Below, one piece after another: positions 18,438 through 28,027 of a stretch of 64,000 nt of DNA (position 1 is the stretch's first letter; the number at the start of each line of letters is the position of its first letter). The notes beneath the pieces are model-generated. The model was not told the DNA's origin, made no database searches, and worked only from the letters and a program-made list of their open reading frames with translations. The translations under genes and the position numbers were made by a program. The stretch is from Pirellula sp. SH-Sr6A (GTDB lineage Bacteria; Planctomycetota; Planctomycetia; Pirellulales; Pirellulaceae): assembly GCF_001610875.1 (NCBI RefSeq), contig NZ_CP011272.1:5747988-5811987 (forward strand). Direction: 5' to 3'.

Positions 18438-19145
18438 ATGCCCTATCGATCAGTCGCGACCTCAGTCGAGGGATTCATTCAGCAGTTAGCTTGTTCATAC
18501 CTCCGTCATGGATACTGGTTCTACGTCGTTGGGAAGGTTCCCGAAGACAAAGACCCAGCGGAAGTGGATGCGAAGATCATTCGCAAGTATGGCATCGATG
18601 TTTCCGAATCAACGAGGGCCAGAAGAAAGAAGGCAGGCCATGCAAACCTGCAATACATCCGTTACGAGCGAACGTTCGTGATCCTTGCCACCAAAGGGAA
18701 GCATCGATTCTTCGCGGAGGAGGCAAAGCAGATCCGAGACATTCGCCATGTGCCGCTCAGGTTTGCGGGCTATGCACTCAGCTACAAACGCGGAGGTAGG
18801 ACCAAGGAGGGGCTACCCGATCCAAAGTGGCACTCGCATGTCGCCATCGAGCGTCGTCAGTACCTCGAACTCAAGGCGATGTTCGCATCGAATGCTGTAA
18901 AGGAAACAGCCACTGGACTTGCTAAGGCGTTCTACCATCTCCCCGTTGTACCATACGCTCCGGTGCGGAGGCAGCTCCTGATGATGCTTCGAGAGGTCAA
19001 TCGAGTACGCAAAAAGGCAGGGAAAAGCACGCTACCGACCGAGGTTCTTCCGTTGCGGCGAAAAGTCGTGAAGCCTTTTTCGCTTGAGATCTTCGTCGCA
19101 GGGCTCAATTTCGAAACGATCGGGAGTGTTGCTGCCTTGTTGTAG
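18438..19145 (+). CDS. Protein of unknown function following the structured-RNA candidate
   Basis: The protein has 235 residues and starts MPYRSVATSVEGF, with GGAAAGGA as ribosome binding site. It is strongly basic and rich in Arg/Lys, with segments such as ARRKKAGHANLQYIRYERTF and a C-terminal LRRKVVKPFS. The charge suggests nucleic-acid binding. I have a general impression that similar ORFs recur in planctomycete genomes, but I cannot name a family. The position 240 bases after a long hairpin-rich region recalls other RNA-plus-ORF elements. It contains no LAGLIDADG, HNH or GIY-YIG motif that I can see. Confidence 0.6.
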   Translation: MPYRSVATSVEGFIQQLACSYLRHGYWFYVVGKVPEDKDPAEVDAKIIRKYGIDVSESTRARRKKAGHANLQYIRYERTFVILATKGKHRFFAEEAKQIRDIRHVPLRFAGYALSYKRGGRTKEGLPDPKWHSHVAIERRQYLELKAMFASNAVKETATGLAKAFYHLPVVPYAPVRRQLLMMLREVNRVRKKAGKSTLPTEVLPLRRKVVKPFSLEIFVAGLNFETIGSVAALL

Positions 19146-19237
19146 CGATACTCTGGGATGGATTACCCGGGATTGTCGGCACCTGAATCGTTTGGTAAGG
19201 TTTGAATCTTGCTGTTTTCGGTCAGGAGTACACGACG

Positions 19238-19462
19238 ATGATGCGTAACGAAGGCTTTGTGACAGTGAAGGAAGCAGCGAAGATCTTGGACGTTGCTCCG
19301 AACACTGTTCGCGCGTGGGGTGCTGCGGGCACTCTTACAGAGTACCGCCACCCAGCAAACAACTATCGGCTTTATAAACAGTCGGACGTCGAGAAGTTAC
19401 TCTTGGCGGCGAAGATCCCAATTAGTCGAAAAACAACGCTCAAACATAAAACATCACGATGA
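19238..19462 (+). CDS. MerR-like helix-turn-helix DNA-binding protein
   Basis: The protein has 74 residues: MMRNEGFVTVKEAAKIL, then the recognition helix VAPNTVRAWGAAG and the wing EYRHPANNYRLYKQSDVEKLL. This is the excisionase/MerR winged-helix pattern of a short DNA-binding protein with no effector domain. AGGAG at 19224-19228 supports the ATG at 19238; an earlier TTG at 19202 is less likely. Its stop overlaps the next gene as ATGA, so the two should be co-expressed. It may regulate its own operon. Confidence 0.75.
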   Translation: MMRNEGFVTVKEAAKILDVAPNTVRAWGAAGTLTEYRHPANNYRLYKQSDVEKLLLAAKIPISRKTTLKHKTSR

Positions 19463-21006
19463 CTACGGAACCTGAAAGTGAGATCTCATCCGACGCAGGA
19501 ACAGAAATCAGCGATGGATTGCGTGATCGCTTACTATTTCGCTGCAAACGAATCGAGCTAGAACTGCCAGACTACGGAACCATTGAGATCTTTCCTTATA
19601 TCTCTTCAGGAGCCATGTCTGCCGCCGCGACGTCGATTGAGGAAGAAACAAACATTCTACGTTCTGTTCTTGAAGCTAGCGTTAATAAAGACAAAGTATC
19701 GTCTGATCAGCTTTCCGATAATGACTGGGTAGTAATCGCCAAACATTTTTTGAAGACGTTGGATACAGAAGCGGAATTTGAAAGCCAACTTGAAAAAGGG
19801 GCCAATTGTTCTGAAGCGTTTGCGAAGTGTTTTGTTGGATCGTCAATATGGAAGGAAACGGAAGAGAGCTTCGAAGAGTTCCGAAAGTCGATGGAATTGC
19901 AAGCCAGTCCCTTCATTGAAGCGGCGCAGTCACTGCAGAAATCGTTCGAACTAATGAATCCAGCAAATTCGATCGGTCTGAGTTTGATTAATATGATTGG
20001 TTCGCGCAATCCAATTTGGGATATCACTCAAAGCATCAGTGAACGGAGCACAATCAGGTTACCAAGTTTCGATTTGCTTCATCCCGAGATGGACTTCTTA
20101 AGATCGTTTGAAAAACAAGCTGAGGAGATTCGGCGAATCCAAGATGCTCATATCTCAACAATGTTGAATATAGAGCGATTGACCACGATACCATTTTTCG
20201 AGAACTACAAGGGTTTCGAAAGTCTGACTGCACTAAATTCCGTCATAGCAGACGCGGTGAAGCATACAGAGGATTCCAACGCTTATTTCTCTTCGCAAGA
20301 TTATCTATCACCGTTCCAAGTTAGACGGATTTTGCGTTCGAATTCTCTTGATGAAGGTTGGGTTGAGGAAGTCGAGCAGATTGAAACGGCTATCGTTATT
20401 GAAGCGTTGCTTAAACAGAGCGTTGTCGATGATGTTGTCCGACCTCGCTTGAAGCAGTTGAAGAAAGCGAAGCGATTAAATGAATTTAGTGACTTGGAGC
20501 GTCGTGTCCGCGCGCTTGAAATCGAGAAGGAAGAGGATTTTCACAACTTGCTTACTCGCTTTGCCACTAGGGTTGCGCGTTATGACCATCGCGTGTTCTG
20601 GCTAGAGTACGGTTCAAAATTTATTCCTCGCCCCGAGGCGATCGGAAGGTCGTTACTCGGCAACTTTCTCGATGGTAACGCTCGCGGTAGAGCTTTCGTT
20701 GGACAAGAAGTTGCTGCAGGTGAGGGTTTTATTGACGTTCACTCGTTCGCGAATGGTAAACACTTCATTGTGGAACTTAAAGTAGTTGGTTGTGGATGGG
20801 GAATAGGCAAATCAGACCTTGGTCTTCATCAGTTGGACTATTACGATGCGCGATTCGAAAATGCAGAACTATTTTTGATCGTCTTTGACGGGCGGAAATC
20901 AGATAAGGGACGTCAGTTAGAGGATGAGTATGAGATTGCTAACGGAAAAATTGTAAAGGTTATAACAATCCCGATTTACAGTGTTGCACCTACTTCCGCG
21001 ATGTGA
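19459..21006 (+). CDS. Large protein with C-terminal PD-(D/E)XK nuclease-like domain
   Basis: The protein has 515 residues. The C-terminal part shows a nuclease-fold signature: D426 in GFIDVHSF, E439-x-K441 in IVELKVVG and a conserved-looking HQLDYYDA helix (457-464). The central region (about 130-360) is predominantly helical and charged. The N-terminus (RIELELPDYGTIEIFPYISSG) resembles no domain I know. It is translationally coupled to the HTH gene and ends 24 bases before hsdM. It may be a defence effector carried with the type I restriction locus. Confidence 0.6.
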   Translation: MTTEPESEISSDAGTEISDGLRDRLLFRCKRIELELPDYGTIEIFPYISSGAMSAAATSIEEETNILRSVLEASVNKDKVSSDQLSDNDWVVIAKHFLKTLDTEAEFESQLEKGANCSEAFAKCFVGSSIWKETEESFEEFRKSMELQASPFIEAAQSLQKSFELMNPANSIGLSLINMIGSRNPIWDITQSISERSTIRLPSFDLLHPEMDFLRSFEKQAEEIRRIQDAHISTMLNIERLTTIPFFENYKGFESLTALNSVIADAVKHTEDSNAYFSSQDYLSPFQVRRILRSNSLDEGWVEEVEQIETAIVIEALLKQSVVDDVVRPRLKQLKKAKRLNEFSDLERRVRALEIEKEEDFHNLLTRFATRVARYDHRVFWLEYGSKFIPRPEAIGRSLLGNFLDGNARGRAFVGQEVAAGEGFIDVHSFANGKHFIVELKVVGCGWGIGKSDLGLHQLDYYDARFENAELFLIVFDGRKSDKGRQLEDEYEIANGKIVKVITIPIYSVAPTSAM

Positions 21007-21030
21007 TCGAACTGCATGAGGCATTAAGAG

Positions 21031-22491
21031 ATGTTTGAACAAGCTTTTAAGAATATCGACGACGTACTATGGAAAGACGCTGGTTGCACCAGCGAATTGG
21101 ACTACACCGAGCAATCCTCCTGGCTGCTGTTCCTAAAATACCTCGACTCTCTGGAGGCAGACAAAGCGACGGAAGCAGCTCTCTCGGGTAAGAAATACGC
21201 ATATATTCTCGACAAGCCGTACCGCTGGGAAACTTGGGCCGCGCCAAAAGGTAAGGATGGCAAGATCGATCACAACACTGCCCTCACCGGCGACGACCTA
21301 ACTCAGTTCGTAAACAGCAAGCTCTTCCCATATCTGATGGGCTTCAAGCAGCGAGCCACCGGCCCGGACACCATCGAATACAAGATTGGGGAAATCTTCG
21401 GCGAGATCAAGAATCGCATTCAAAGTGGTTACAACCTGCGAGAGATTATCGACCATATCGACGAACTTCGCTTCGCCTCCCAAGTCGAGAAACACGAGCT
21501 TTCTCATCTATACGAATCCAAGATCAAAAACATGGGAAACGCCGGTCGTAACGGCGGCGAGTATTACACTCCACGCCCGCTAGAGCGCGCTATTATCCAG
21601 GTCGTTCGCCCGAAGCTTGGCGAGACGATTTATGACGGTGCTGGTGGCTCAATGGGCTTTCTTTGTGAAGCCTTCGACTACCTTCGCAAGCAGAACCCCA
21701 AACGAACTACTGCTCAGGACCGTTTCCTTCAACAGCAAACTTTCTATGGTAAAGAAAAGAAGTCGCTCGCATACGTTATCGGCGTCATGAACATGATCCT
21801 GCATGGGATCGAAGCGCCAAACATCATCCACACCAATACGCTTACCGAAAACCTCGCAGACATTCAGGAGAAGGATCGCTATGACATCGTGTTGGCCAAC
21901 CCGCCGTTCGGTGGAAAGGAGCGAAAAGAGATTCAACAGAACTTTCCTATTCGCACCGGCGAGACAGCCTTCCTCTTCCTCCAGCATTTCATAAAAATCC
22001 TCAAAGCAGGCGGACGAGCGGGCATCGTTATCAAGAACACGTTTTTATCCAACACCGACAACGCTTCGGTGAGCTTACGAAAACTCTTGCTGGAAAGTTG
22101 CAATCTTCATACCGTGCTCGATTGCCCTGGCGGCACGTTCCAAGGGGCGGGAGTAAAAACGGTCGTACTTTTTTTTGAGAAAGGCTCACCAACTCGGAAG
22201 GTATGGTACTACCAGCTCGATCCAGGCCGTAATCTTGGCAAGACCAACCCGCTCAACGACTCAGACCTCGCCGAGTTTGTTGAATTGCAGAAAACGTTTG
22301 CCGACTCGCCCAAAAGCTGGAGCGTGGACGCCAAAATGATTGACCAATCAAGCTTCGACCTTTCAGTCAAGAATCCCAATGGTAACGAGTCAGTGATTTA
22401 CCGCAGTCCTCTGACGATCATGAAAGAGATTGCCGCGTTGGACGCTGAGAGCGCGGCGGTGCTGGAAACTATTAAGGGACTTCTCGTATGA
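21031..22491 (+). CDS. hsdM: Type I restriction-modification system, methyltransferase subunit
   Basis: The protein has 486 residues. The HsdM N-terminal helical domain (residues 1-150) precedes GGEYYTPRPLERAII, the SAM-binding YDGAGGSMGF (201-210; most HsdM proteins have DPxxGxGGF, so this is a variant) and the N6-adenine catalytic NPPF (290-293). It methylates adenine in the target set by HsdS. Its stop overlaps hsdS as ATGA. Both genes look intact although hsdR is disrupted, so the locus may still methylate. Confidence 0.93.
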   Translation: MFEQAFKNIDDVLWKDAGCTSELDYTEQSSWLLFLKYLDSLEADKATEAALSGKKYAYILDKPYRWETWAAPKGKDGKIDHNTALTGDDLTQFVNSKLFPYLMGFKQRATGPDTIEYKIGEIFGEIKNRIQSGYNLREIIDHIDELRFASQVEKHELSHLYESKIKNMGNAGRNGGEYYTPRPLERAIIQVVRPKLGETIYDGAGGSMGFLCEAFDYLRKQNPKRTTAQDRFLQQQTFYGKEKKSLAYVIGVMNMILHGIEAPNIIHTNTLTENLADIQEKDRYDIVLANPPFGGKERKEIQQNFPIRTGETAFLFLQHFIKILKAGGRAGIVIKNTFLSNTDNASVSLRKLLLESCNLHTVLDCPGGTFQGAGVKTVVLFFEKGSPTRKVWYYQLDPGRNLGKTNPLNDSDLAEFVELQKTFADSPKSWSVDAKMIDQSSFDLSVKNPNGNESVIYRSPLTIMKEIAALDAESAAVLETIKGLLV

Positions 22492-23666
22492 CGAAGGGGT
22501 GGGCAATGAAGAGACTCGGCGACGTTTGTGGGTTCGACAAATCGCAAGGCATTCATCATGGTTTGCCTTACGTCGGACTTGAAAACATTGAGTCGCACAC
22601 AGGTCGTTTCATTGGGTCAAGTGAGCCGCTGGAAGTCAAAAGCTCCACGTTTAAGTTTACCCGAGAGCACGTTCTTTATGGGCGGCTTCGCCCATATTTG
22701 AACAAGGTGCTTGCTCCAGATTTCGAGGGGCATTGCTCTACAGAAATCTTCCCAATAAAACCGGCGCCGCAACTTTCGCGAGAATACCTCCTCTACTGGC
22801 TTCTTGCCGACGAAACGGTTGAACGGATTAATGAAACATGCACTGGCGCACGGATGCCGCGAGCCGACATGAACGACGTTTTGGAGTTCGATTTCCCGCT
22901 TCCCCCGCCAGCCGAACAACAGCGGATCGTCGCCGTGCTGGACGAAGCATTTGCCGGTATCGGGATCGCCCAGGCCAACGCCGCAAGAAACCGCCTTAAC
23001 GCCCGTGCGCTGTTTGAAAGCCACCTCCAAAGCGTGTTCTCTCAAAGTGGCAACAATTGGTTGGAGAGACCATTGTCCGAATTGTGCGATATCAAGCATG
23101 GCTATGCTTTTGAAGGTGAGTTCTTTTCCAACGAAGGAGAATACGTTTTGCTGACGCCTGGCAACTTTTTCGAAAAGGGCGGCTATCGTGACCGTGGTGA
23201 GAAACAGAAATACTATACGGGGGAGATTCCTCGTGACTACGTTCTAAATGAAGGCGACCTGCTCGTGGCGATGACGGAGCAGGCTGCTGGCCTACTCGGA
23301 AGTCCTATTATCGTTCCCGAGTCCAGTAAGTTTCTTCACAACCAGCGACTAGGCCTTGTGACCAAGAAGCCCGGTGTCCCATGGATAAATGAATTTTTCT
23401 TCCACGTCTTCAATACGCTACAGGTTCGAAAGGAGATTCATGCAAGCGCATCCGGAGTGAAGGTCCGACACACTTCACCGAAAAAGATTGGCGCCGTAAT
23501 GGTTGCATTTCCAAATTCAATTTCCGAACAGAGAAAGATCGTTTCTACTCTGGCCTCTCTAGCGACCGAAACCCAACGGCTGGAGAGCTTCTATACGCAA
23601 AAACTAGCGGTGTTGACTGAATTGAAGAAGTCGTTACTGCATCTGGCCTTTAGAGGGCAACTTTGA
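22488..23666 (+). CDS. hsdS: Type I restriction-modification system, specificity subunit
   Basis: The protein has 392 residues with the usual two target-recognition domains. The first spans about 1-150, followed by a conserved spacer (LPPPAEQQRIVAVLDEAF). The second (LCDIKHGYAFEGEFF...) ends with a second coil (SISEQRKIVSTLASLATE) and LKKSLLHLAFRGQL. The two halves together define a bipartite DNA target that cannot be predicted by eye. Coupled to hsdM by ATGA. Confidence 0.93.
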   Translation: MTKGWAMKRLGDVCGFDKSQGIHHGLPYVGLENIESHTGRFIGSSEPLEVKSSTFKFTREHVLYGRLRPYLNKVLAPDFEGHCSTEIFPIKPAPQLSREYLLYWLLADETVERINETCTGARMPRADMNDVLEFDFPLPPPAEQQRIVAVLDEAFAGIGIAQANAARNRLNARALFESHLQSVFSQSGNNWLERPLSELCDIKHGYAFEGEFFSNEGEYVLLTPGNFFEKGGYRDRGEKQKYYTGEIPRDYVLNEGDLLVAMTEQAAGLLGSPIIVPESSKFLHNQRLGLVTKKPGVPWINEFFFHVFNTLQVRKEIHASASGVKVRHTSPKKIGAVMVAFPNSISEQRKIVSTLASLATETQRLESFYTQKLAVLTELKKSLLHLAFRGQL

Positions 23667-23675
23667 AAGGCTCCG

Positions 23676-24719
23676 ATGACTGACGAAACTCCCCAATCAG
23701 AACTCATTCTCTACCAGACTGAAGATGGCGAAACTCGCATTCAGTGCCGATTTGAAAACGAGACCATTTGGCTTACTCAGTCACTTATTGCGGAACTGTT
23801 TCAAGTAACGCCTCAAAACGTTACCCTTCACCTCAAGTCGATTTACGAGGAGGGAGAACTGGTGCAGGAGGCAACTTGTAAGGAATTCTTACAAGTTCGA
23901 ATTGAGGGTGGCAGAGAGGTTTCGCGTCGACTACTGCACTACAGTCTTCCGGCGATCCTCGCCGTGGGCTATCGAGTCCGCAGCCCGCGTGGCACTCAAT
24001 TCCGCCAGTGGGCCACCAGCCGCTTGACCGAGTACCTGGTGAAAGGCTTCACCATGGACGATGAGCGTCTGAAGAATCCGCCGGGGCCTGGCGTTCCTGA
24101 TTACTTCGATGAGCTACTCGAACGCATTCGTGACATCCGCGCGAGCGAGAAACGGATGTATCTTCGTGTTCGCGAAATTTTCGCGTTAGCTGCTGACTAC
24201 GTTCAAGCTGAACCAGAAACGCAACGTTTCTTTCAGGTGATTCAAAACAAGCTACACTTTGCAGCAACTGGCAAGACAGCACCGGAGCTAATCGCGGAAC
24301 GAGTGGACTCGTCTAAGCCGAATATGGGACTCACCACTTGGAAAGGTGACGTCGTTCGCAAGGGTGATGTTACTGTAGCCAAGAATTATCTCCGAGAAGA
24401 TGAGATCGATGGACTCAATCGCATTGTCGTCATGTTTCTAGACTTCGCTGAAGATCAAGCCCGACGCCGCAAACAAGTTTTCCTGTCAGATTGGCAAACC
24501 AAGTTGGACGAATTCCTACGTTTCAATGATCGAAGCGTACTGCCGGACGCTGGCAAAGTCTCCCGAGAATCGGCAGATGAGCGTGCCAACTCCGAGTATG
24601 ATATTTTCAACGAGCGACGCCGCATTGCCATCGAAACACAAGCCGAACAGGCTGCGGTAAAGGAGTTAGAAGACACAGTGAAAAAGTTGCCCAAGCGGAA
24701 GAAACCCAAGCAAGGATAG
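23676..24719 (+). CDS. RhuM-family virulence/DNA-binding protein in the hsd operon
   Basis: The protein has 347 residues. It has the RhuM signature: LILYQTEDGETRIQCRF, WLTQSLIAELFQVTPQNVTLHL (HTH), EGGREVSRRLLHYSLPAILAVGYRVRS and GTQFRQWATSRLTEYLVKGF, then a C-terminal domain with SKPNMGLTTWKG and a basic tail. RhuM-type proteins often sit inside type I restriction operons; their function is not established. It begins 10 bases after hsdS. It looks intact. Confidence 0.85.
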   Translation: MTDETPQSELILYQTEDGETRIQCRFENETIWLTQSLIAELFQVTPQNVTLHLKSIYEEGELVQEATCKEFLQVRIEGGREVSRRLLHYSLPAILAVGYRVRSPRGTQFRQWATSRLTEYLVKGFTMDDERLKNPPGPGVPDYFDELLERIRDIRASEKRMYLRVREIFALAADYVQAEPETQRFFQVIQNKLHFAATGKTAPELIAERVDSSKPNMGLTTWKGDVVRKGDVTVAKNYLREDEIDGLNRIVVMFLDFAEDQARRRKQVFLSDWQTKLDEFLRFNDRSVLPDAGKVSRESADERANSEYDIFNERRRIAIETQAEQAAVKELEDTVKKLPKRKKPKQG

Positions 24720-24812
24720 TGCTTTAGCGCAATTCTGGCCGAGGCAGCTCACCTTTCGTTATGTATCTAATTTGAAGGACTTACGTGCTTTAATGCAAAA
24801 TAAAGTGAGCCA

Positions 24813-26142
24813 ATGAACGAAGCTGAAACCCGAGCCGAGCATATCGACCCGGCACTTGCCAAGGCTGGCTGGGGTGTAGTCGAGGGAAGTCGCATCCGAC
24901 GCGAGTATCCAATTACCTTGGGGCGATTGGAAGGATTTGGTCGTCGCGGTAGGGCACTCACTGCGGACTATGTGCTCATTTATCGCAACACGAAACTGGC
25001 TGTGGTCGAAGCAAAAGCTTGGGAGGAAGCCCCTTCAGAAGGACTTGCTCAGGCGAAAAACTACGCTGGAAAACTTGCAATCCGATTTACCTACTCAACG
25101 AATGGCCAAGGCATCTACGCGGTTGACATGCAAGAAGGCACTGAGGGGGAAGTGGACAATTTCCCAACTCCCGAGGAACTGTGGAACAGAACCTTTGCCG
25201 AGTCTAACGAATGGCGAGATCGATTCGCTGAAGTTCCCTTTGAAGACCGAGGTGGATACTTTCAAGGACGTTACTATCAAGACATCGCTATCGAGCGAGT
25301 TCTCTCTGCACTAGCAGATGGAAATGACCGCGTCCTTTTGACGCTCGCAACCGGCACGGGCAAAACTTTTATCGCGTTTCAACTTGCGTGGAAGCTATTT
25401 CACAGTCGGTGGAACCTTACGGATTGGAAAGCAAAAAGGGAGCCAACCCGTCGACCAAGAATACTCTTCTTGGCGGATCGCAACATCCTTGCCAATCAAG
25501 CGTACAACGCTTTTTCTGTATTTCCTGATGATGCACTGGTGCGAATTGATCCTGCTGATATTCGAAAAAAAGGCAAAGTCCCTAAAAACGGAAGTCTGTT
25601 CTTCACGATCTTCCAAACCTTCATGGCCTCAGGTGGCACGAAGTCAGCATCGATGTTGACTGGTTCTGGGCAAGGCATTTCGATGGCAGCTGAGCCCCCT
25701 AAGTTTTACTTCGGAGAGTATCCTCCCAACTTCTTCGATTTCATCATTATCGATGAGTGTCACCGCGGTGGAGCAAATGACGAAAGCTCCTGGCGAGGGA
25801 TACTCGAATATTTCTCACCAGCAGTGCAGCTTGGATTGACGGCCACACCAAAACGAAAAAACAACATCGATACCTACGAGTATTTTGGCGAGCCAGTTTT
25901 CATCTATTCGTTGAAAGACGGAATCAACGATGGATTCCTCACGCCATTCAAGGTCAAGCAAATTTCAACGACTTTGGACGAGTATGTCTATACCGCTGAC
26001 GATACTGTAGTCGAAGGCGACATCGAAACAGGCAAGCGATACGAAGAAAAGGACTTCAACAAGATTATTGAGATCAAGGAACGTGAGAGGAAGCGTGTCG
26101 AGATTTTCATGAGTCAAATTGACCAGCGTGAAAAGACGCTAG
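24813..26142 (+). pseudogene. hsdR: Type I restriction endonuclease subunit, 5' part (interrupted)
   Basis: This is the N-terminal 443 codons of HsdR. The nuclease site has D52, E66-x-K68 in VVEAKAW and Q80. The motor has Walker A TGTGKT (179-184), IIDECHRGG with DECH at 313-316 and LTATPKR. The frame breaks at 26142, where an IS1380-type element is inserted. Read-through into the element gives a false stop at 26174. Joining this piece to 28028 restores EKTLVFCATQ exactly in frame, for a protein of about 815 residues. Restriction activity should be lost. Confidence 0.92.
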
Positions 26143-28023
26143 TCCTCAAACAAGCGAACGCTTGTTCGTCTTAGCTTGATTTTCGCTGCGCAGCGGTCAC
26201 CGAGCCAGCAGTGCTGGTCGCTTTTTTTCAATTGCTTGCTCTCCATTGTTTTATTTTATCTGGGTTAGGCGTTGCGGTTACGGTTCGCTTTGGACTTACG
26301 ATGCCCCAAGCTCTTCTTGCTAGCTCGTTTCCGTGCTAGCGATTCGATGCTACAGATTGAGCACAGCACACAATCGGAAGAATGCTGATGTGTAGTCCGT
26401 CCAGTTCAGGAGCCGATGAATCGTTTTCCTGGCATGTCGTAGAATTTGGCATGGCACATGAATGAACACGGACAGAAACGTTTTAAATTCCATTGTTAGG
26501 AGCCGTTTCTTTTCTGCTTGATGTTCTTGCTCTTGACCAGTCACCACGGGGGTCAGTAGTGCAGACCAGGATTTTAGGTTCCACGCAATACTCGTTATCA
26601 CCATATACGCCCAGTTGCTTTCCAAATTGTCCACCGGAGCGCACAGCGATCGAACTCCACCGGAGAGTTGTGCTATCAAATTTTCTTGGTCGCATCGGTC
26701 ATTGCAGCCAAAAACAATGTCCTCGCTCGATACCGAGGGCATGTCGTTGCTGATGTAAAAGAAGTAGCGGATCTCGTCGATGAGCCGAACATCGCCCTGC
26801 TCTTTGGAGACGTTCTTCCGAACAACCACCATTCGATACGTTTTCTCGCAGGCGTTGGGTTGGTATTCGAACTCGGCCACTTCCTCATGTAGTAACTCCA
26901 GATGGACGTAATTGCGTTCCCGAATGATTTGGCGTTTGACATTGGTGGGTTTGGTACGAGTTTCATTGGTCTTGTTTTTTGGCAAGGCGCGGGTGAGTTT
27001 CTTCCATGCCGACGCATCCAAGTTGTCTGCGATTTCCTTCAGATTCGCTCGCGCCTCATAACCGAACTGGAAGCGTACTCCCAGGGCGTCCCATCCGTCG
27101 AGATACTCCGTCTGCGAGAACTTGCAGTCCCCTCGCATTCGAATGCGCCGGAAGCCTCCAGCGATACAAGTGCAGATCGCCTTATCTAAGTAGGCTGCCG
27201 CGTTGTGAGCGCTGTGAACCGAACCGCTGCGATTCACAATCGCAAGTACTTCTTTGGTGTTGGCTAAGCTGACCAGCAAAGGGTGGTATCCCCAACTCCC
27301 CTTGTACGAGATATCCATTCCTTCTTTGCACTCGGCTGTAGTTGCCACGATAACGCCATCGACATCGATAAGGGCTTGGTCAAAGAACGCATCATCCTGT
27401 TGTCTCCATACGTTGATCCTGGCTTCGTTAATAGCTTGCATCAGGGAGTCGATGTCGGATTGATGGAATCGACGGCAGAAATCGCCTGCCGTGGTTGGAT
27501 CAGGAATCGAATCGGCACCGATCGCATCGAGGAATGTCGAATCGTTTCGAAGACGCTCCAAATGCTCCAGCCTCGTTCCGTTGCATAGAACATTCATAAC
27601 CATCGCGAGGACGTGGTCGGATTCATGATAAGGAGCATGTGACTTTAAGAGTTGGACACGATGATTGATGGCATCGGTCAATCCGACATGCCCGGCGAGC
27701 TTGAGCATGGCGGAGACACCAGCGTAGCTGATGGCATGGGTGCGATCAGCAAGTTCGTATTTGACAGAGTTGGTAGCGAGAACGGGATTCGGATTCGAGA
27801 TACCACGAGAGAAGCGATTCTCCCTTGCTACTGCGAGCCTTTTCAGGATTTGCTTCTTGCGTGCACCGATACGTTTTGCGAAACTTGACTTCACCTGAAA
27901 CCCTCCGTGTGTGTGGCTTAATCGATTTGTTGTTACTTCGTTAAACCGCAAAAACACCGGGAGGTTTCAGGTTTTTTTACGAAAATCTCAAACGAACTCA
28001 ACCAAGCTTCGCTTGATCGAGGG
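26143..28023 (-). mobile_element. IS1380-family insertion sequence in hsdR
   Basis: The element is 1,881 bases long. Imperfect terminal inverted repeats read TCCTCAAACAAGCGAA at the left and, on the other strand, CCCTCGATCAAGCGAA at the right. CTAG is duplicated at 26139-26142 and 28024-28027, giving a 4-base target site duplication. Matching target copies and intact open frames suggest a fairly recent insertion. It carries one transposase gene on the minus strand. Confidence 0.9.
26350..27894 (-). CDS. IS1380-family transposase
   Basis: The protein has 514 residues if translation starts at the GTG at 27894, which has GGAGGG 6 bases upstream. The frame is open up to 27957. It has the IS4/IS1380-type DDE fold: ALIDVDGVIVATTAE (first Asp), GFRRIRMRGDCKFSQ (second Asp), and later SNDMPSVSSEDIVFGCNDRCDQENLI containing the Glu region. 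It is uninterrupted and probably active. Confidence 0.88.
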   Translation of the reverse strand: MKSSFAKRIGARKKQILKRLAVARENRFSRGISNPNPVLATNSVKYELADRTHAISYAGVSAMLKLAGHVGLTDAINHRVQLLKSHAPYHESDHVLAMVMNVLCNGTRLEHLERLRNDSTFLDAIGADSIPDPTTAGDFCRRFHQSDIDSLMQAINEARINVWRQQDDAFFDQALIDVDGVIVATTAECKEGMDISYKGSWGYHPLLVSLANTKEVLAIVNRSGSVHSAHNAAAYLDKAICTCIAGGFRRIRMRGDCKFSQTEYLDGWDALGVRFQFGYEARANLKEIADNLDASAWKKLTRALPKNKTNETRTKPTNVKRQIIRERNYVHLELLHEEVAEFEYQPNACEKTYRMVVVRKNVSKEQGDVRLIDEIRYFFYISNDMPSVSSEDIVFGCNDRCDQENLIAQLSGGVRSLCAPVDNLESNWAYMVITSIAWNLKSWSALLTPVVTGQEQEHQAEKKRLLTMEFKTFLSVFIHVPCQILRHARKTIHRLLNWTDYTSAFFRLCAVLNL

Positions 28024-28027
28024 CTAG

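Noticed and set aside
26143-26174. Natural C-terminus of a short HsdR
   Set aside because: The last codons before 26174 derive from the IS end. The gene continues in frame at 28028.
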